From Fodinicurvata halophila (GTDB taxonomy: Bacteria; Pseudomonadota; Alphaproteobacteria; Kiloniellales; DSM-21159), in assembly GCF_042651425.1 (NCBI RefSeq), contig NZ_JBHSCW010000001.1, positions 620,001-684,000 on the forward strand: a stretch of 64,000 bases of DNA, given 5' to 3'. Below the pieces are notes generated by a model. That model was not told where the DNA came from. It did not search any database and worked only from the letters and a program-made list of their open reading frames with translations. Shown here piece by piece: positions 18,140-26,570 of this stretch. Both the position numbers and the translations under genes were made by a program. Positions within the stretch are counted from its first letter, which is position 1. Every line of letters starts with the position of its first letter.

Positions 18140-18232
18140 CGCAGCCTTTCGGTTGAAATCTCTACCGCCCCGTCCTAATCCAACGCCTTGAACGGGTCAC
18201 CTCTTCCCTGCGGAAAACAACGGGGAAAGGCG

Positions 18233-18260
18233 TTGACAGCACGTCTGCCAGGGTTATATT
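18233..18260 (+). promoter_or_regulatory. Sigma-70 promoter of rplU-rpmA
   Basis: TTGACA (18233-18238), 16-bp spacer, TATATT (18255-18260). The predicted leader to the rplU ATG is about 60 bases and contains a small hairpin (GGAAG 18275-18279 / CTTCC 18287-18291). The 188-bp gap 18140-18327 otherwise holds nothing recognisable. Confidence 0.7.
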
Positions 18261-18327
18261 CGCCCCTCTCGCATGGAAGGCATGGACTTCCGTGTCGTTT
18301 TCTACGTCCGAACGCAGGCATTTCATC

Positions 18328-18696
18328 ATGTACGCAGTCATCAAGACAGGCGGCAAGCAATACAAAGTCGCCAAAGACGACGTTCTCACGGTCGAGAAGT
18401 TGTCCGCCAATGCCGGGGACAGCGTCTCCCTGGACGAAGTTCTCATGGTGGGTGGCGACGGCGCCCCGAAGGTGGGCACCCCGACCGTGTCCGGCGCCAG
18501 CGTCAAGGCCGAGGTTCTCGAGCAGACGCGCGGCGACAAGATCACGGTCTTCAAGAAGAGCCGCCGCAAGCATTATCGCCGCAAGAACGGTCATCGTCAG
18601 GAATTGAGCCGGATCCGCGTGACCGATATCGTCGGCGCCGGCAAGGCCAAGAAGGCAGCGCCGAAGAAGGCGGCTGCGGAAAAGACCGAGGAGTAA
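18328..18696 (+). CDS. rplU: 50S ribosomal protein L21
   Basis: Large-subunit protein bound to 23S rRNA. The 122 residues begin MYAVIKTGGKQYKV, the family start, and include the basic KKSRRKHYRRKNGHRQ segment. The C-terminus carries a lysine/alanine-rich extension (KKAAPKKAAAEKTEE), common in alphaproteobacteria. ATG at 18328 is fixed by the conserved N-terminus. It is followed six bases later by rpmA, the standard pair. Confidence 0.98.
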   Translation: MYAVIKTGGKQYKVAKDDVLTVEKLSANAGDSVSLDEVLMVGGDGAPKVGTPTVSGASVKAEVLEQTRGDKITVFKKSRRKHYRRKNGHRQELSRIRVTDIVGAGKAKKAAPKKAAAEKTEE

Positions 18697-18702
18697 GCAG
18701 CA

Positions 18703-18972
18703 ATGGCACAGAAAAAGGCAGGCGGCAGCTCCAAGAACGGGCGCGACTCAATCGGTCGCCGCCTGGGCGTCAAGAAGTTCGGCGGCGAGCACGTCCGGGC
18801 CGGCAACATCATCATCCGCCAGCGCGGCACCAAATGGCGCCCGGGCGAGAACGTCGGTGTCGGCAAGGACTACACCATCTTCTCCCTCATCGAGGGCAAG
18901 GTGGCCTATCGCAAGGGCGCCGAGAACCGGACCTACGTATCGGTCACGCCGACCCAGGAGCCGGCCGAGTAG
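18703..18972 (+). CDS. rpmA: 50S ribosomal protein L27
   Basis: Ribosomal protein whose N-terminus reaches the peptidyl-transferase centre. The 89 residues show AQKKAGGSSKNGRDSIG, RLGVKKFGGEHV and GNIIIRQRGTKW, all diagnostic. It is co-transcribed with rplU from the promoter at 18233, and a strong terminator follows the stop. Confidence 0.98.
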   Translation: MAQKKAGGSSKNGRDSIGRRLGVKKFGGEHVRAGNIIIRQRGTKWRPGENVGVGKDYTIFSLIEGKVAYRKGAENRTYVSVTPTQEPAE

Positions 18973-19001
18973 ATCGCGGACCCTGCCGCGTTCGAGAATC
19001 C

Positions 19002-19030
19002 GGGGGAATGGCGTGCCATTCCCCCTTTTT
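19002..19030 (+). terminator. Rho-independent terminator after rpmA
   Basis: Perfect 11-bp stem GGGGGAATGGC / GCCATTCCCCC with a 2-base loop in the repeat (effectively a 4-6 base loop), followed by TTTTT. It separates rplU-rpmA from obgE. Confidence 0.9.
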
Positions 19031-19076
19031 CGTTCCACATCCCGGCTGCCGTCCGACCCTGAGGTGAGCGCCTTCC

Positions 19077-20141
19077 ATGAAGTTTCTCGACGAAGCCAAG
19101 ATCTTCCTGAAGAGCGGTGACGGCGGACCCGGATCCCTCTCCTTCCGGCGCGAGAAGTATGTCGAGTACGGCGGGCCCGATGGCGGCAACGGCGGGCGTG
19201 GCGGTGACATTGTCTTCGAGGCCGTGGACAGTCTCAACACCCTGATCGACTTCCGCTACCAACAGCACTTCAAGGCCGAGCGCGGCCACCACGGCATGGG
19301 GCGCGATCGTTCCGGCGCCGCTGGCGAGACCGTCACCATCAAGGTGCCCGTGGGCACGCAGGTCCTGGACGAGGACAAGGAAACCCTGCTGGCCGACCTG
19401 ACCGAGGTTGGCCAGACGCTCACCATCTTGCGCGGCGGCGATGGCGGCTTCGGCAATGCCCATTACAAGTCCTCGACCAACCGCGCCCCGCGCCGGGCCG
19501 ATCCCGGTTGGCCGGGCGAGGAACGCTGGGTCTGGCTGCGCCTGAAGCTGATCGCCGATGCCGGTCTGGTGGGGCTGCCCAATGCCGGCAAGTCCACCTT
19601 TCTCTCGGCGGTCAGCCGGGCCCGGCCCAAGGTCGCCGACTATCCCTTCACCACGCTCTATCCCCATCTGGGCGTCATCCGCAACGACGATGCCGATTTC
19701 GTGCTGGCCGACATTCCCGGGTTGATCGAGGGCGCCCACCAGGGGGCCGGCCTGGGCGACCGCTTCCTGGGTCACGTGGAACGCTGCGGAGTCCTGCTGC
19801 ACCTGGTGGACGGAACCCAGGAGGATCCGGCGGCCGCCTGGCGCACCGTGCGCCACGAGCTGGAGGCTTATGGCGATGTCCTGGCGGACAAGGCCGAGGT
19901 TCTGGCGCTGAACAAGACCGATGCGCTGGACGAGGAGACCATCCGCACGCGGAAGCAGGCCTTGGCGGAGGCTTCCGGTCGCGAGGTCCATGCCATCTCC
20001 GGCATCTCCGGTCGCGGCGTGAAGGACGTCCTGCGTCTGCTGCAGCAGCATATACGGTCCTATCGCGCCGCTGAGGCCGAGGCGGAGGCCGCCCGCCGGC
20101 AGGCCGTGGATGACCTGGCCGCGTCCTGGCACGATGACTGA
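19077..20141 (+). CDS. obgE: GTPase Obg/CgtA
   Basis: Essential GTPase acting in 50S subunit maturation. The 354-residue protein has the glycine-rich Obg fold (MKFLDEAKIFLKSGDGG, GGPDGGNGGRGGD) over about residues 1-158, then the G domain with G1 GLPNAGKST, G3 DIPGLIEGAHQG, NKTD (G4) and the SGI motif (G5). ATG at 19077 gives the invariant N-terminus. It overlaps proB by 8 bp (ATGACTGA), suggesting translational coupling in an obgE-proB-proA-nadD-rsfS-rlmH string. Confidence 0.97.
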   Translation: MKFLDEAKIFLKSGDGGPGSLSFRREKYVEYGGPDGGNGGRGGDIVFEAVDSLNTLIDFRYQQHFKAERGHHGMGRDRSGAAGETVTIKVPVGTQVLDEDKETLLADLTEVGQTLTILRGGDGGFGNAHYKSSTNRAPRRADPGWPGEERWVWLRLKLIADAGLVGLPNAGKSTFLSAVSRARPKVADYPFTTLYPHLGVIRNDDADFVLADIPGLIEGAHQGAGLGDRFLGHVERCGVLLHLVDGTQEDPAAAWRTVRHELEAYGDVLADKAEVLALNKTDALDEETIRTRKQALAEASGREVHAISGISGRGVKDVLRLLQQHIRSYRAAEAEAEAARRQAVDDLAASWHDD

Positions 20142-21282
20142 CACGTCCTCTCCCCTCGAGTCCGCCCGGCGTCTTGTCGTCAAGATCGGCTCGGCATTGC
20201 TGGTGGAGGAGAGCGACGGCAGCATCCGCTACGACTGGCTCCGCAGCCTGGCGCACGACCTGGCCGAGCTGCATGGCCAGGGGCGCGAGGTCATCGTGGT
20301 CTCCTCGGGCGCCATCGCCGTGGGCCGGCACTATCTGGGCCTGGGCAACGGGCGCCTGAAGCTGGAGGAGAAGCAGGCCGCCGCCGCCACGGGACAGCTG
20401 CGGCTCGCCCACGCCTATCAGGAAGTCCTGGCCGCCCACGACATCACGGTCTCGCAGATCCTGCTGACGCTGGGCGATACCGAGGAACGCCGCCGCCACC
20501 TGAACGCGCGCAACACGCTGAACACCCTGCTGCGCCACCGCAGCCTGCCGGTCATCAACGAGAACGACACCATCGCCACCAGCGAGATCCGCTTCGGCGA
20601 CAACGATCGCCTGGCCGCACGCGTGGCCGCCATGATCAATGCGGAGGCCCTGGTCCTGCTCTCGGACATCGACGGCCTCTACAGCAGCGATCCGCGCCGC
20701 GACTCCGCGGCCGAGCACATTCCGCGCATTCCCCGCCTGACCGCCGAGATAGAGGCCATGGCCGGGGCTGCACCGCTGGGCCACTCCTCGGGCGGCATGG
20801 TCACCAAGCTGGCCGCCGCGCGCGTCGCCGTGGGCGCCGGCTGTCACATGGCCATTGCCGACGGCCGGGCCAACTCGCCGCTGCGCCGCCTGGCCGAAGG
20901 CGCGCGCTGCAGCTGGTTCCTCTCCGAGACCGAACCGCTGGCCGCCCGCAAGCAGTGGATCGCCGGCGCCCTGAAGCCCAGCGGCGTCATCCACATCGAT
21001 GCCGGAGCCCAGACAGCCCTCGCCGCCGGCCGCTCCCTGCTGCCGGCGGGTGTGACCGCCGTGGAGGGAGACTTCGAACGCGGCGACGCCGTCCTCGTCC
21101 GCGATCCCGCGGGCCAGGACATCGCGCGCGGTCTCTCGGCCTACGGCGCGCTCGACGCCCGGCGCATTCTCGGTCACAAGAGTCGGGACATCGAGGATAT
21201 CCTTGGCTACCGTGGACGCGAGGAAATGATTCACCGCGACGACCTGGTGCTCACCCCCCTCGCCAAGGGAGAGGGAAAATGA
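20134..21282 (+). CDS. proB: Glutamate 5-kinase
   Basis: First step of proline synthesis: ATP-dependent phosphorylation of glutamate. The 382-residue protein has the amino-acid kinase domain (RRLVVKIGSALLV, VSSGAIAVGR, NENDTIAT, FGDNDRLAARVA, GGMVTKLAAARVA) and a C-terminal PUA domain from about residue 285 (ARGLSAYGALDARRILG). ATG at 20134 overlaps the obgE stop, and the stop overlaps the proA start (ATGA). Feedback inhibition by proline is known for the family. Confidence 0.96.
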   Translation: MTDTSSPLESARRLVVKIGSALLVEESDGSIRYDWLRSLAHDLAELHGQGREVIVVSSGAIAVGRHYLGLGNGRLKLEEKQAAAATGQLRLAHAYQEVLAAHDITVSQILLTLGDTEERRRHLNARNTLNTLLRHRSLPVINENDTIATSEIRFGDNDRLAARVAAMINAEALVLLSDIDGLYSSDPRRDSAAEHIPRIPRLTAEIEAMAGAAPLGHSSGGMVTKLAAARVAVGAGCHMAIADGRANSPLRRLAEGARCSWFLSETEPLAARKQWIAGALKPSGVIHIDAGAQTALAAGRSLLPAGVTAVEGDFERGDAVLVRDPAGQDIARGLSAYGALDARRILGHKSRDIEDILGYRGREEMIHRDDLVLTPLAKGEGK

Positions 21283-22568
21283 CGGCGGAAACAGTCCGGT
21301 CCATGACCGGGGACAGCCTGGCAGAGGACATGCAGACACTGGGCCGGCAGGCCCGCAGTGCGGCACAGGCCCTGACCATCAGCAGCGAGGCGCAGCGCAA
21401 CCAGGCCCTGCGCGAGGCCGCCAGCGCCCTGCGCCGCAACAGCGAGGACATCCTGGCCGCCAACCGGCAGGACATGGACCAGGCCCGGGCCCGCGGCACG
21501 GCCAAGGCCTTCCTGGACCGCCTCGAGCTGAGCGAAGCGCGCATCGAGACCATGGCCTCGGGGCTGGAGAACATCGCCGCCCTGCCCGACCCGCTGGGAC
21601 GCACGCTGGCCGCCTGGGAACAGCCCAGCGGCCTGCGGATCGAGCGCCGTTCGGTTCCACTCGGCGTGATCGGCATCATCTACGAGAGCCGGCCCAACGT
21701 CACCGCCGATGCGGGGGGCCTCTGCCTCAAGTCCGGCAATGCCGCCATCCTGCGCGGCGGCTCGGAATCGCACCACTCCTCCGGGGCCATTCTCGACTGC
21801 CTGCAGGCCGGCCTCAAGGCGGCGGAGCTGCCGGACTCCGCCCTTCAGCGCCCGGCCACACCGGATCGCGAGGCCGTGGGTCACCTGTTGCGACTCAACA
21901 CATACATCGACCTGATCGTGCCGCGCGGCGGTCGCGGGCTGATCGAGCGCGTAAGCGAGGAAAGCCGGATTCCCGTCCTGGCCCACCTGGAGGGGGTCAA
22001 TCACTGCTATCTCCACACAGCCGCGGATCCCGCGAAGTCCACGCCGCTGGTGGTCAACGCCAAGATGCGCCGCACCGGCATCTGCGGGGCCGCCGAAACC
22101 CTGCTGGTCGACAGGCAGGTCGCGCAAACGCTCCTGCCGCCCCTCTTGTCTGAACTGCGGGCCGCCGGCTGCGAGCTGCGTGGCGACGAGGAGGTGCAGG
22201 CCCTGGACTCCGCGGTGATCCCTGCGGACGAGGCCGACTGGGCCACCGAGTACCTCGACGCCATCCTGTCCGTGCGTCTCGTGGACGGCCTGGAGGAAGC
22301 CCTGGCCCACATTGCGCGTTATGGCTCCGGGCACACCGAATGCATCGTCACCGAGGAGGCCGAGGCGGCCGACACCTTCCTGGCCCGGGTGGACGCTGCC
22401 ATCGTCATGCAGAACACCTCCACCCAGTTCGCCGACGGCGGCGAGTTCGGCATGGGCGCCGAGATCGGTATCGCCACCGGCAAGCTGCATGCGCGTGGCC
22501 CCGTGGGCGCCGACCAGCTGACCAGCTACAAGTACCTGGTGCGCAGCGCCGGCGCCACGCGCCCCTGA
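21279..22568 (+). CDS. proA: Gamma-glutamyl phosphate reductase
   Basis: Second step of proline synthesis: NADPH-dependent reduction of glutamyl phosphate to the semialdehyde. The 429-residue aldehyde-dehydrogenase-fold enzyme shows PLGVIGIIYESRPNVTADA, LCLKSGNAAILRGG, the catalytic cysteine in RRTGICGAAETLLVD, and NTSTQFADGGEFG. ATG at 21279 overlaps the proB stop, with GGGAGAGGG before it. A longer open frame upstream lies within proB and is not used. Confidence 0.97.
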   Translation: MTAETVRSMTGDSLAEDMQTLGRQARSAAQALTISSEAQRNQALREAASALRRNSEDILAANRQDMDQARARGTAKAFLDRLELSEARIETMASGLENIAALPDPLGRTLAAWEQPSGLRIERRSVPLGVIGIIYESRPNVTADAGGLCLKSGNAAILRGGSESHHSSGAILDCLQAGLKAAELPDSALQRPATPDREAVGHLLRLNTYIDLIVPRGGRGLIERVSEESRIPVLAHLEGVNHCYLHTAADPAKSTPLVVNAKMRRTGICGAAETLLVDRQVAQTLLPPLLSELRAAGCELRGDEEVQALDSAVIPADEADWATEYLDAILSVRLVDGLEEALAHIARYGSGHTECIVTEEAEAADTFLARVDAAIVMQNTSTQFADGGEFGMGAEIGIATGKLHARGPVGADQLTSYKYLVRSAGATRP

Positions 22569-22586
22569 GAACGGCACACCTGATTC

Positions 22587-23312
22587 ATGCCGATCCCGGG
22601 TTCGAAACCGCCACGCTGCCTCACGCCCGCCGCGCTCGGGAAGGCCCTGGGCGGGCACCTTCCCGCCAGGGGACAGCGCATCGGCCTGCTGGGCGGCTCC
22701 TTCAATCCGGCGCATGATGGCCATCGCCATATCTCCCTGGAGGCCCTGAGGCGCCTGCACCTGGACGAGGTCTGGTGGCTGGTCAGCCCCCAGAATCCCT
22801 TGAAGGAACAGGCCGGCATGGCCCCGCTGGAGGCGCGCCTGGACAGCGCCCGCCAGGTCTCGCGGGATCCGCGCCTACGCGCCACGGCCCTGGAGACCAC
22901 CCTGGGAACCAGCGCCACGACGGATACGCTCAAGGCCCTGCAAAAATGCTTCCCGCAGGTGAATTTCGTCTGGCTCATGGGGGCGGACAACCTGGCACAG
23001 ATCCACCGCTGGCAGCGCTGGTCGCAAATCTTTCGTACGCTCCCCGTTGCGGTTCTCGATCGTCCGTCTTATTCTCTAAGTGTGTTGTATGCCAAGGCAG
23101 CGCAGCGGTTCGCCGAAGCCCGAATACCGGAACGCCGGGCCGCCACGCTTGCAGGGCGATCTGCGCCGGCATGGACGTTCTTGCATATACGGCTCAATCC
23201 CCTATCGGCAACGGCACTGAGAGAGCGCCGCAGCGAAGCGCGTTGCGGCGCAGGGACAACCGGCTTTGGCGAAGGCCCCGCCAAGAAGGCTTTCGCCCCT
23301 GACAAGGAGTGA
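22587..23312 (+). CDS. nadD: Nicotinate-nucleotide adenylyltransferase
   Basis: Makes deamido-NAD from nicotinate mononucleotide and ATP in NAD synthesis. The 241-residue protein has the nucleotidyltransferase motif GGSFNPAHDGHRHIS at about 37-51, WWLVSPQNPLK, WLMGADNL and the C-terminal LNPLSATALRE, equivalent to the ISSTxIR site. About 20 extra residues follow that site. It is the fourth gene of the obgE string, 18 bp after proA. The adjoining rsfS gene is its usual partner. Confidence 0.94.
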   Translation: MPIPGSKPPRCLTPAALGKALGGHLPARGQRIGLLGGSFNPAHDGHRHISLEALRRLHLDEVWWLVSPQNPLKEQAGMAPLEARLDSARQVSRDPRLRATALETTLGTSATTDTLKALQKCFPQVNFVWLMGADNLAQIHRWQRWSQIFRTLPVAVLDRPSYSLSVLYAKAAQRFAEARIPERRAATLAGRSAPAWTFLHIRLNPLSATALRERRSEARCGAGTTGFGEGPAKKAFAPDKE

Positions 23313-23334
23313 GACTGTCATACTCGACAAAGCC

Positions 23335-23742
23335 ATGACGCAGAACAGCGTCACCGAGATGCCCGGCGGCCTGCAGGCCACGCCCGGCACCGATTCTAGC
23401 AGCCTGATCCAGTTGATCCAGGCCTCCCTGGAAGACGATCAGGCAGTGGAACCCGTAATCATCGACCTTTCCGGAAAAAGTTCCTTTGCCGATTACATGG
23501 TCATCGCCAGCGGTCGTTCGGCCCGGCAGGTGGGCGCCATTGCCGATCACCTGCACCAGCGACTGAAAGCTGCGGGCGTCAGTGATCTTGCCCTGGAAGG
23601 CACGAACCACTGCGACTGGGTCCTGATCGACGCCGGAGACGTCGTGATCCACCTCTTCCGTCCCGAAATTCGCGAGTTCTACAATCTCGAGAAGATGTGG
23701 GGCGGAACCACGCCGGAAGGATCGCACGACCCGGAGGCCTGA
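23335..23742 (+). CDS. rsfS: Ribosomal silencing factor RsfS
   Basis: Binds L14 on the large subunit and blocks subunit joining under starvation. The 135-residue protein shows the family core: VIDLSGKSSFADYMVIASGRS-like segment, QVGAIADHL, WVLIDAGDVVIHLFRPEIREFYNLEKMW. ATG at 23335 is chosen by domain position; the frame is open about 70 bases further into nadD. It sits in the conserved nadD-rsfS-rlmH order. Confidence 0.95.
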   Translation: MTQNSVTEMPGGLQATPGTDSSSLIQLIQASLEDDQAVEPVIIDLSGKSSFADYMVIASGRSARQVGAIADHLHQRLKAAGVSDLALEGTNHCDWVLIDAGDVVIHLFRPEIREFYNLEKMWGGTTPEGSHDPEA

Positions 23743-23862
23743 ACCAGCGCAGGACGCACGAGCTTACGCCCGGATAACAGGGGCAGAAAGAGCGGAGTTT
23801 GTGCCGTTGGCTTCCGCGCATCCTGTTGCGAGCGGACACGCTTCCTCTTTGGACTTACTGCC

Positions 23863-24339
23863 ATGCAGATCAGTATCCTGGCCGTCGGGCGATTCCGCTC
23901 TGCCGCCCAGAAAACCCTTTACGAAGATTATGCCGCACGCCTGAAGAAGGGCGCCTTGCTGGGCCCGCTCAGACTCCAGGAAGTGGAGGAAAAGCGCAAC
24001 CTGGCCCCGGAGCAGCTCAAGCAGCGCGAAGGCGAACTGCTCGGACGGGCATTGCGCGACGGCGCACGCTCGATCGCCCTGGACGAGCAGGGGGACAGCC
24101 TGGACAGCCTTCAGATGGCGGACCTGCTTGGCGGCTGGCGCGAGCAGGGCGTGCGCGAGACGGCTTTCCTGATCGGCGGTGCCGACGGACTGAGCGACAG
24201 CCTGCGCCAGCGGGCCGACCGGACCATCAGCCTGGGGCGCCTGACCTGGCCGCACATGCTGGTGCGCGTGCTTCTGGCGGAACAGGTCTTCCGCGCCAAT
24301 GCCATACTCGCCGGTCACCCGTACCATCGCGGAAGCTGA
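23863..24339 (+). CDS. rlmH: 23S rRNA pseudouridine-1915 N3-methyltransferase
   Basis: SPOUT-class enzyme that methylates pseudouridine 1915 of 23S rRNA using SAM. The 158 residues run from MQISILAVGRFR to the family ending ILAGHPYHRGS; the SAM knot motif FLIGGADGLSDSLRQRAD is present. It follows rsfS after 120 bp in which nothing else is evident. Confidence 0.96.
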   Translation: MQISILAVGRFRSAAQKTLYEDYAARLKKGALLGPLRLQEVEEKRNLAPEQLKQREGELLGRALRDGARSIALDEQGDSLDSLQMADLLGGWREQGVRETAFLIGGADGLSDSLRQRADRTISLGRLTWPHMLVRVLLAEQVFRANAILAGHPYHRGS

Positions 24340-24464
24340 TGCGCTATCCGCGTAAGGCCCCAGGACTTCACTTTGCCGGGCGGGACAGATAAGAAGGGGC
24401 GCATCCCCAGGGGGGAGAGCGCTGTAGAGAGCTCAGGAAACAGAAATACGGGAGAAAGCAAGTC

Positions 24465-25097
24465 ATGGGATGTCTGGTACTGCTGCGCCACGGCCAGAGC
24501 GACTGGAACGCACAGAACCGCTTCACCGGGTTCGTCGACGTCGAGCTGAGCGACAAGGGACGCGCTGAGGCCGAGAAGGGGGGCCGGCTGATGCAGGACA
24601 TCCGCTTCGACCGTGTCTTCGCCTCCACCCTGAAGCGCGCCTATGACACCGCCGAGATCGCGCTGGCGGCTAGCGGCAACAACGAGCACCTGCGCGAGAA
24701 CGGCGGCTGGACCATCACCAGGCACGACGACCTGCGCGAACGCGACTACGGCGACCTCGCCGGCCTCAACAAGGCCGAGACGGCGGAGAAGTTCGGCGAC
24801 GAGCAGGTGCACATCTGGCGGCGCAGCTATGACGTGGCACCGCCGGGCGGCGAGAGCCTGAAGGATGTGGTCGACCGGGTCGGCCCCTATTTCGAGCGCG
24901 AGATCCTGCCCGAACTCCAGGCCGGCAAGAACGTCCTGGTGGGTGCCCACGGCAACACCGTGCGGGCCCTGCTGGTGGCCCTGGACATCCACAGCCCCGA
25001 GGAGATCTCGAGCGTCGAGATCCCCACCGGCGTGCCCATGATCTTCGACTCCGAGAATGGCACGCCCAAGAGCTACCGCTTCCTGACGGGCGAGTGA
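24465..25097 (+). CDS. gpmA: 2,3-bisphosphoglycerate-dependent phosphoglycerate mutase
   Basis: Interconverts 3- and 2-phosphoglycerate in glycolysis and gluconeogenesis. The 210-residue protein has the phosphohistidine motif LLRHGQSDWN at residues 6-15, LSDKGRAEAEKGG, the catalytic RERDYGDLAGLNK, and the second histidine in VGAHGNTVRALL. The sequence is shorter than E. coli GpmA (250), matching the compact alphaproteobacterial form. The preceding 125-bp gap has a possible ribosome site GGGAGAAAG but no obvious promoter. Confidence 0.95.
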   Translation: MGCLVLLRHGQSDWNAQNRFTGFVDVELSDKGRAEAEKGGRLMQDIRFDRVFASTLKRAYDTAEIALAASGNNEHLRENGGWTITRHDDLRERDYGDLAGLNKAETAEKFGDEQVHIWRRSYDVAPPGGESLKDVVDRVGPYFEREILPELQAGKNVLVGAHGNTVRALLVALDIHSPEEISSVEIPTGVPMIFDSENGTPKSYRFLTGE

Positions 25098-25175
25098 AAC
25101 AGCCGTCGGACATGGCGGACAAGCGACGCATCTTACCCGTTTCACCGGACCTGTTCCTGCTCTAGTATCCGGGGC

Positions 25176-26570
25176 ATGCCTGCCCGCTTCGCTCGCCCTG
25201 TCCGCCTGATTGCTCTGCTGCCTATTGCGGCCGGGCTGTGGCTGCTGTTGGCCGGAGTCGCCGCGGCCCAGGAAAGCGGGCAAGCCGACCCCGAGAAAGC
25301 GGGTGAGCAGCTGGAGGAAGTGGAGCGCGCGCTGGAACGCGATCGCGAACGCGCGCAGGAACTGGAGGAAGAAGCCGAAGCCCTGCGTGCCGAGATCGAG
25401 GAGGTGCGCAGCGAGAGCGTCGAGGTGGCCGCTTCGGTACAGGACCTGGAGAACGAAATCACCCAACTCGAGCTGCTGCTGGCAGTCCGCCATGTCCAGG
25501 CCCTACGCACCGATGCGTCCCTGGACCGGCGCAAGGGGCAGCTGGGCGATACCCTGGCGGCGCTGCAGCGCATCTCCGTCTTCCCCCCGGATGCCGTGCT
25601 GGGAGCGCCGGGACGGCCCCTCGACAGCCTGCGCAGTGCCATGCTGCTGAGCAGCACCATTCCACGCATCGAGAAACAGGCAGCCGGCCTGCGCACGGAG
25701 CTGGAGGAACAGCAGGCGCTCGAGGAAGAAATTCGCCACCAGCGCGACGAACTGGCCCAGCGCCGCCAGCGCCTGGAGGAGGAACAGCAGCAACTCGATG
25801 AGCTGGCCGAACGCAAGCGCGAACTGGAAGAGGAGACCCGCGCGGAACGCGCGCGTACCGAGGAACGCCTGGACCAGCTTGCGGATGAAGCCGAGGATCT
25901 GCGTGACCTGATTGCACGACTGGAGGCCGAGGCCGAGCGCCAGCGCCAGCGCCGCGAAGCCGAGGCCAGGGCCGCCGCAGAAGCCGCAGCCCGGGCCGAA
26001 CGGCTACGCGAGGAAGCCCGGCGCGCCGAGGAACAACGCCGTGCCGACCAGGAACGCGCTCGACAGGAAGCCGAGGCCGCGGAGCAAGCCGCCGCCGAGG
26101 CACGCGAACGCCAGCAGGCTGCCCTGCCCAGTCAGCCGCCGCCCGATCTGCGCAGCTTCCCGGAAGACCCCGGCGGGCTCGTGATGCCGGCACGCGGCCA
26201 CATAACCGCCGGATTTGGCGACCAGCATCCGGATCTGCAGGAGGAAGTATCCGAGGGCCTGATCCTGCGGACCCGCAAGGCGGCCCAGGTTGTGGCGCCT
26301 TTCGACGGCAAGATAGCTTATGCTGGTCCGTTCCGGCGTTACGGGCTTATCTTGATCATTGAGCACGACGAACGATATCATTCCCTTCTGGCTGGCTTCG
26401 ATCGCCTGACAGTGGAAGCCGGCCAGTGGGTCATGGCAGGAGAACCTGTCGGTTCCATGAAGGAAACGGGTGACGAGGACCCGGAACTTTACATAGAGTT
26501 GAGGCGGGCCGGCCAGCCCATCGACCCCCTGCCATGGCTCGAAACAAGCAGCAATGAGGCGCAAGGCTGA
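25176..26570 (+). CDS. EnvC-like murein hydrolase activator (degenerate LytM domain)
   Basis: Periplasmic coiled-coil protein expected to activate amidases at the division site. The 464-residue precursor has a signal peptide (to about 32), a long Glu/Arg-rich coiled coil (about 38-315) and a C-terminal M23/LytM-fold domain (about 330-455: GHITAGFGDQHP, VVAPFDGKIAYAGPFRRYG, LIIEHDERYHSLLAGFD). The zinc ligands of active M23 enzymes are missing: the HxxxD position reads GLILRT and the HxH position reads LYIEL, as in EnvC. The stop overlaps the ctpA start by one base. This pairing with an S41 protease and a YibQ-like protein is common in proteobacteria. Confidence 0.9.
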   Translation: MPARFARPVRLIALLPIAAGLWLLLAGVAAAQESGQADPEKAGEQLEEVERALERDRERAQELEEEAEALRAEIEEVRSESVEVAASVQDLENEITQLELLLAVRHVQALRTDASLDRRKGQLGDTLAALQRISVFPPDAVLGAPGRPLDSLRSAMLLSSTIPRIEKQAAGLRTELEEQQALEEEIRHQRDELAQRRQRLEEEQQQLDELAERKRELEEETRAERARTEERLDQLADEAEDLRDLIARLEAEAERQRQRREAEARAAAEAAARAERLREEARRAEEQRRADQERARQEAEAAEQAAAEARERQQAALPSQPPPDLRSFPEDPGGLVMPARGHITAGFGDQHPDLQEEVSEGLILRTRKAAQVVAPFDGKIAYAGPFRRYGLILIIEHDERYHSLLAGFDRLTVEAGQWVMAGEPVGSMKETGDEDPELYIELRRAGQPIDPLPWLETSSNEAQG